This document shows positions 62,344-64,000 of a DNA stretch of 64,000 nt, piece after piece (position 1 is the first letter of the stretch; each line of letters begins with the position of its first letter). Source of the DNA: Streptomyces sp. RB17 (GTDB taxonomy: Bacteria; Actinomycetota; Actinomycetes; Streptomycetales; Streptomycetaceae). The stretch is taken from contig NZ_WEGL01000009.1 in NCBI RefSeq assembly GCF_009604455.1, forward strand, positions 372,001-436,000, in the 5' to 3' direction. The notes under the pieces are model-generated. The model searched no databases. It saw nothing but the letters and a program-made list of their open reading frames with translations, and had not been told where the DNA came from. The position numbers and the translations under genes are program-made.

Positions 62344-63192
62344 ATGCTGCGCATCGCCGTCCCCAACAAGGGTTCACTGTCCGGCCCTGCGGCGGAGATG
62401 CTGCATGAGGCCGGCTACCAGCAGCGCCGCGAGTCCAAGGAGCTGCGGATCGTCGACCCGGTGAACGAGGTCGAGTTCTTCTACCTCCGCCCCCGCGACA
62501 TCGCGATCTACGTCGCCTCCGGCCGCCTCGACGTGGGCATCACCGGCCGCGACCTGCTGATCGACTCCGGCGCCGACGCCGAGGAGATCCTGCCGCTCGG
62601 CTTCGCCCGCTCCACCTTCCGCTTCGCCGCCAAGCCCGGCACCGCGAACGGCATCGAGGACCTCAAGGGCAGGACGGTCGCCACCTCCTACGAGGGCATC
62701 GTGGCCAAGCACCTCGAGGACAGCGGCGTCGACGCCTCCGTCGTCCACCTCGACGGCGCCGTGGAGACCGCGATCGAGCTCGGTGTCGCCGAGGTCATCG
62801 CCGACGTCGTGGAGACCGGCACCAGCCTGCGCAACGCCGGCCTGGAGGTCTTCGGCGAGCCGATCATGAAGTCCGAGGCGATCGTCATCCGCCGCACCGG
62901 CGCCGACGGCGAGGAACCGAAGGTCCGGCAGTTCCTGCGCCGCCTCCAGGGCGTCCTGGTCGCGCGGACGTACGTGATGATGGACTACGACTGCCGGGTC
63001 GAGCAGCTGGAGAAGGCCGTCGCGCTCACCCCGGGCCTGGAGTCCCCGACCGTCTCCCCGCTGCACAACGAGGGCTGGGTGGCGGTCCGCGCCATGGTCC
63101 CCGCCAAGGAGGCGCAGCGGATCATGGACGACCTCTACGCCATCGGTGCCCGCGCCATCCTCACCACGGCCATCCACGCCTGCCGTCTTTGA
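62344..63192 (+). CDS. hisG: ATP phosphoribosyltransferase (long form)
   Basis: HisG starts histidine synthesis by joining ATP and PRPP. The 282 residues correspond to the long form with a C-terminal ACT-like domain for histidine feedback. The start LRIAVPNKGSLSGPAAEML and the PRPP loop VVETGTSLRNAGLEVF are typical. No HisZ is needed for this form. AAAGGAAG precedes the ATG. Confidence 0.96.
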   Translation: MLRIAVPNKGSLSGPAAEMLHEAGYQQRRESKELRIVDPVNEVEFFYLRPRDIAIYVASGRLDVGITGRDLLIDSGADAEEILPLGFARSTFRFAAKPGTANGIEDLKGRTVATSYEGIVAKHLEDSGVDASVVHLDGAVETAIELGVAEVIADVVETGTSLRNAGLEVFGEPIMKSEAIVIRRTGADGEEPKVRQFLRRLQGVLVARTYVMMDYDCRVEQLEKAVALTPGLESPTVSPLHNEGWVAVRAMVPAKEAQRIMDDLYAIGARAILTTAIHACRL

Positions 63193-63206
63193 GGGGTCCG
63201 CGCGCG

Positions 63207-63671
63207 ATGTCCGACACGCCCACCACCCCCTCCCTCCCCGTCACCTTCCGGCCGGGCCACACCCGGGCGATCCTGCTCACCGCCGGTGTTGTGATCTTCC
63301 TTACCATCTCCGGGATCGCGATGCTGCTGGGGCAGCTCGGCCCGGGTGAGCGGGCGAGCTTCGTCATCACCGGGGCGCTGATCTTCTGGGCGCTGGCCCA
63401 GCTGGCCCGGGTGAAGGTCGTCGCCGACGAGTCCGGTGTCACCGTGGTCAACATCGCCGGCAAGCGGCGACTGGACTGGGCTGAGATCGTCCAGGTGAAC
63501 CTCCGACCGGGGGATCCCTGGGTGTTCCTCAACCTCAGCGACGGCACCAGCCTGCCCGCGCTCGGCATCCAGCCGGGCCTCGCCAAGCAGCGCGCCATCG
63601 CCGACGCGCAGGCCCTGCGGGCCCTCGCCGACGCCCGCTCCACGGCCCACCCGGGTCATGATCAGGGCTGA
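63207..63671 (+). CDS. PH-domain-like membrane protein
   Basis: The 154-residue protein has two membrane helices (AILLTAGVVIFLTISGIAML and ASFVITGALIFWALAQLA). A short bacterial PH-like segment follows (DESGVTVVNIAGKRRLDWAE). Such proteins are conserved after hisG in actinobacteria but have no assigned role. The ATG at 63207 follows GAGGGG and lies 14 nt after the hisG stop, so it is likely in the his transcript. Confidence 0.8.
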   Translation: MSDTPTTPSLPVTFRPGHTRAILLTAGVVIFLTISGIAMLLGQLGPGERASFVITGALIFWALAQLARVKVVADESGVTVVNIAGKRRLDWAEIVQVNLRPGDPWVFLNLSDGTSLPALGIQPGLAKQRAIADAQALRALADARSTAHPGHDQG

Positions 63672-63744
63672 CTCGGGGGCGAATCGGGGCTGACTCGGGG
63701 TCGTCCACCCTGCCCGATTGGCCCGTGTGTTGATTAATCTGGTG

Positions 63745-63798
63745 GCGGAGGCCCTTTCGCTGCGCCTCCGCCCCTGGACACCGCCCGGTGCACAGGGG
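63745..63798 (+). ncRNA. Structured leader before the CNNM gene
   Basis: An 8-bp hairpin (GCGGAGGC 63745-63752 with GCCTCCGC 63764-63771) is followed by a second, bulged hairpin (CCCCTG 63771-63776 with CAGGGG 63793-63798, around CACC/GGTG). They sit in the 225-nt leader of an ion-transporter-like gene. I could not match it to a known riboswitch class. Confidence 0.35.
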
Positions 63799-63896
63799 TT
63801 CCTGCTACCCGAGGAGTGACTCCCTCCAGCGATGGACGGATCGTCCTGTAGTACCTGCGCCGCCCCGACCCGACATACCGGGAAGGCGGTGGCAGC

Positions 63897-64000
63897 GTGA
63901 CCATCTCCCTGCTGCTCCTCGGAGCGGCTTTCCTGCTGATCCTCGCCAACGGATTCTTCGTGGCGGCCGAGTTCGGCCTGGTGACCGTCGAGGCCACGGA
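63897..64000 (+). CDS. CNNM/CorC-type (DUF21 hemolysin-family) membrane protein, N-terminal part
   Basis: Only 34 codons are inside the window. The start MTISLLLLGAAFLLILANGF and FVAAEFGLVTVEAT match the first helix of the DUF21 domain of CNNM/CorC (HlyC-type) proteins, which are linked to Mg or other divalent-cation efflux. GAAGGCGG lies upstream of the GTG. The remainder is beyond the window. Confidence 0.85.
   Translation, partial: MTISLLLLGAAFLLILANGFFVAAEFGLVTVEAT

Overview
The window is chromosomal Streptomyces DNA. It is very GC-rich, uses GTG starts freely, and carries genes typical of the genus: BldD with its c-di-GMP signature, an actinobacterial-type IHF, a conservon, ECF41 and SorC regulators, and the dispersed palindromic repeats common in Streptomyces intergenic DNA. 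Gene order agrees with what I remember of the S. coelicolor core chromosome from aroB to hisG; I made no database comparison.

Left part (1-27.6 kb) is core metabolism and information processing on the + strand: aroK(end)-aroB, a P-loop protein, an M24 peptidase-like gene, efp-nusB, then convergent bldD. The pyrimidine cluster pyrR-pyrB-pyrC-(membrane protein)-carA-carB-pyrD-pyrF follows, with many 4-nt start/stop overlaps. Next come mihF, gmk-rpoZ, coaBC, metK, priA, fmt, rsmB and rpe. Two minus-strand genes interrupt the run, an S1-domain protein and an HTH protein. Perfect hairpins close several units.

Middle part (27.6-48.3 kb) is accessory. It holds a SorC regulator, a block of sixteen 30-bp repeats, an RNase Sa/barnase-type ribonuclease with its overlapping barstar, and a GuaB1-type enzyme. 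A cationic amino-acid permease and an Lrp regulator come next. A GntR/HutC repressor is divergent from a solute-binding/permease/permease/ATPase importer that ends in an unusual HAD plus endonuclease/exonuclease/phosphatase fusion. A conservon follows that has the kinase, roadblock and DUF742 genes but no GTPase. Then come davA-davB (amidase and basic amino-acid 2-monooxygenase) and a convergent F420-type oxidoreductase. The permease and davAB promoters share the octamer CGCAAYGA, suggesting a common Lrp-type regulon for basic amino-acid use.

Right part (48.3-64 kb) mixes decayed and intact accessory genes: DUF5995, a GH6 glycosidase remnant, a uracil/xanthine permease, an alginate lyase, a thioesterase, an MFS transporter facing a ROK regulator that contains a 33-bp repeat array, a broken DUF5958 gene, and an ECF41 sigma factor with its oxidoreductase partner. 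The window ends in core genes: an FMN riboswitch with ribE-ribM-ribBA-ribH, then hisE-hisG, a PH-like membrane protein and the start of a CNNM-type transporter.
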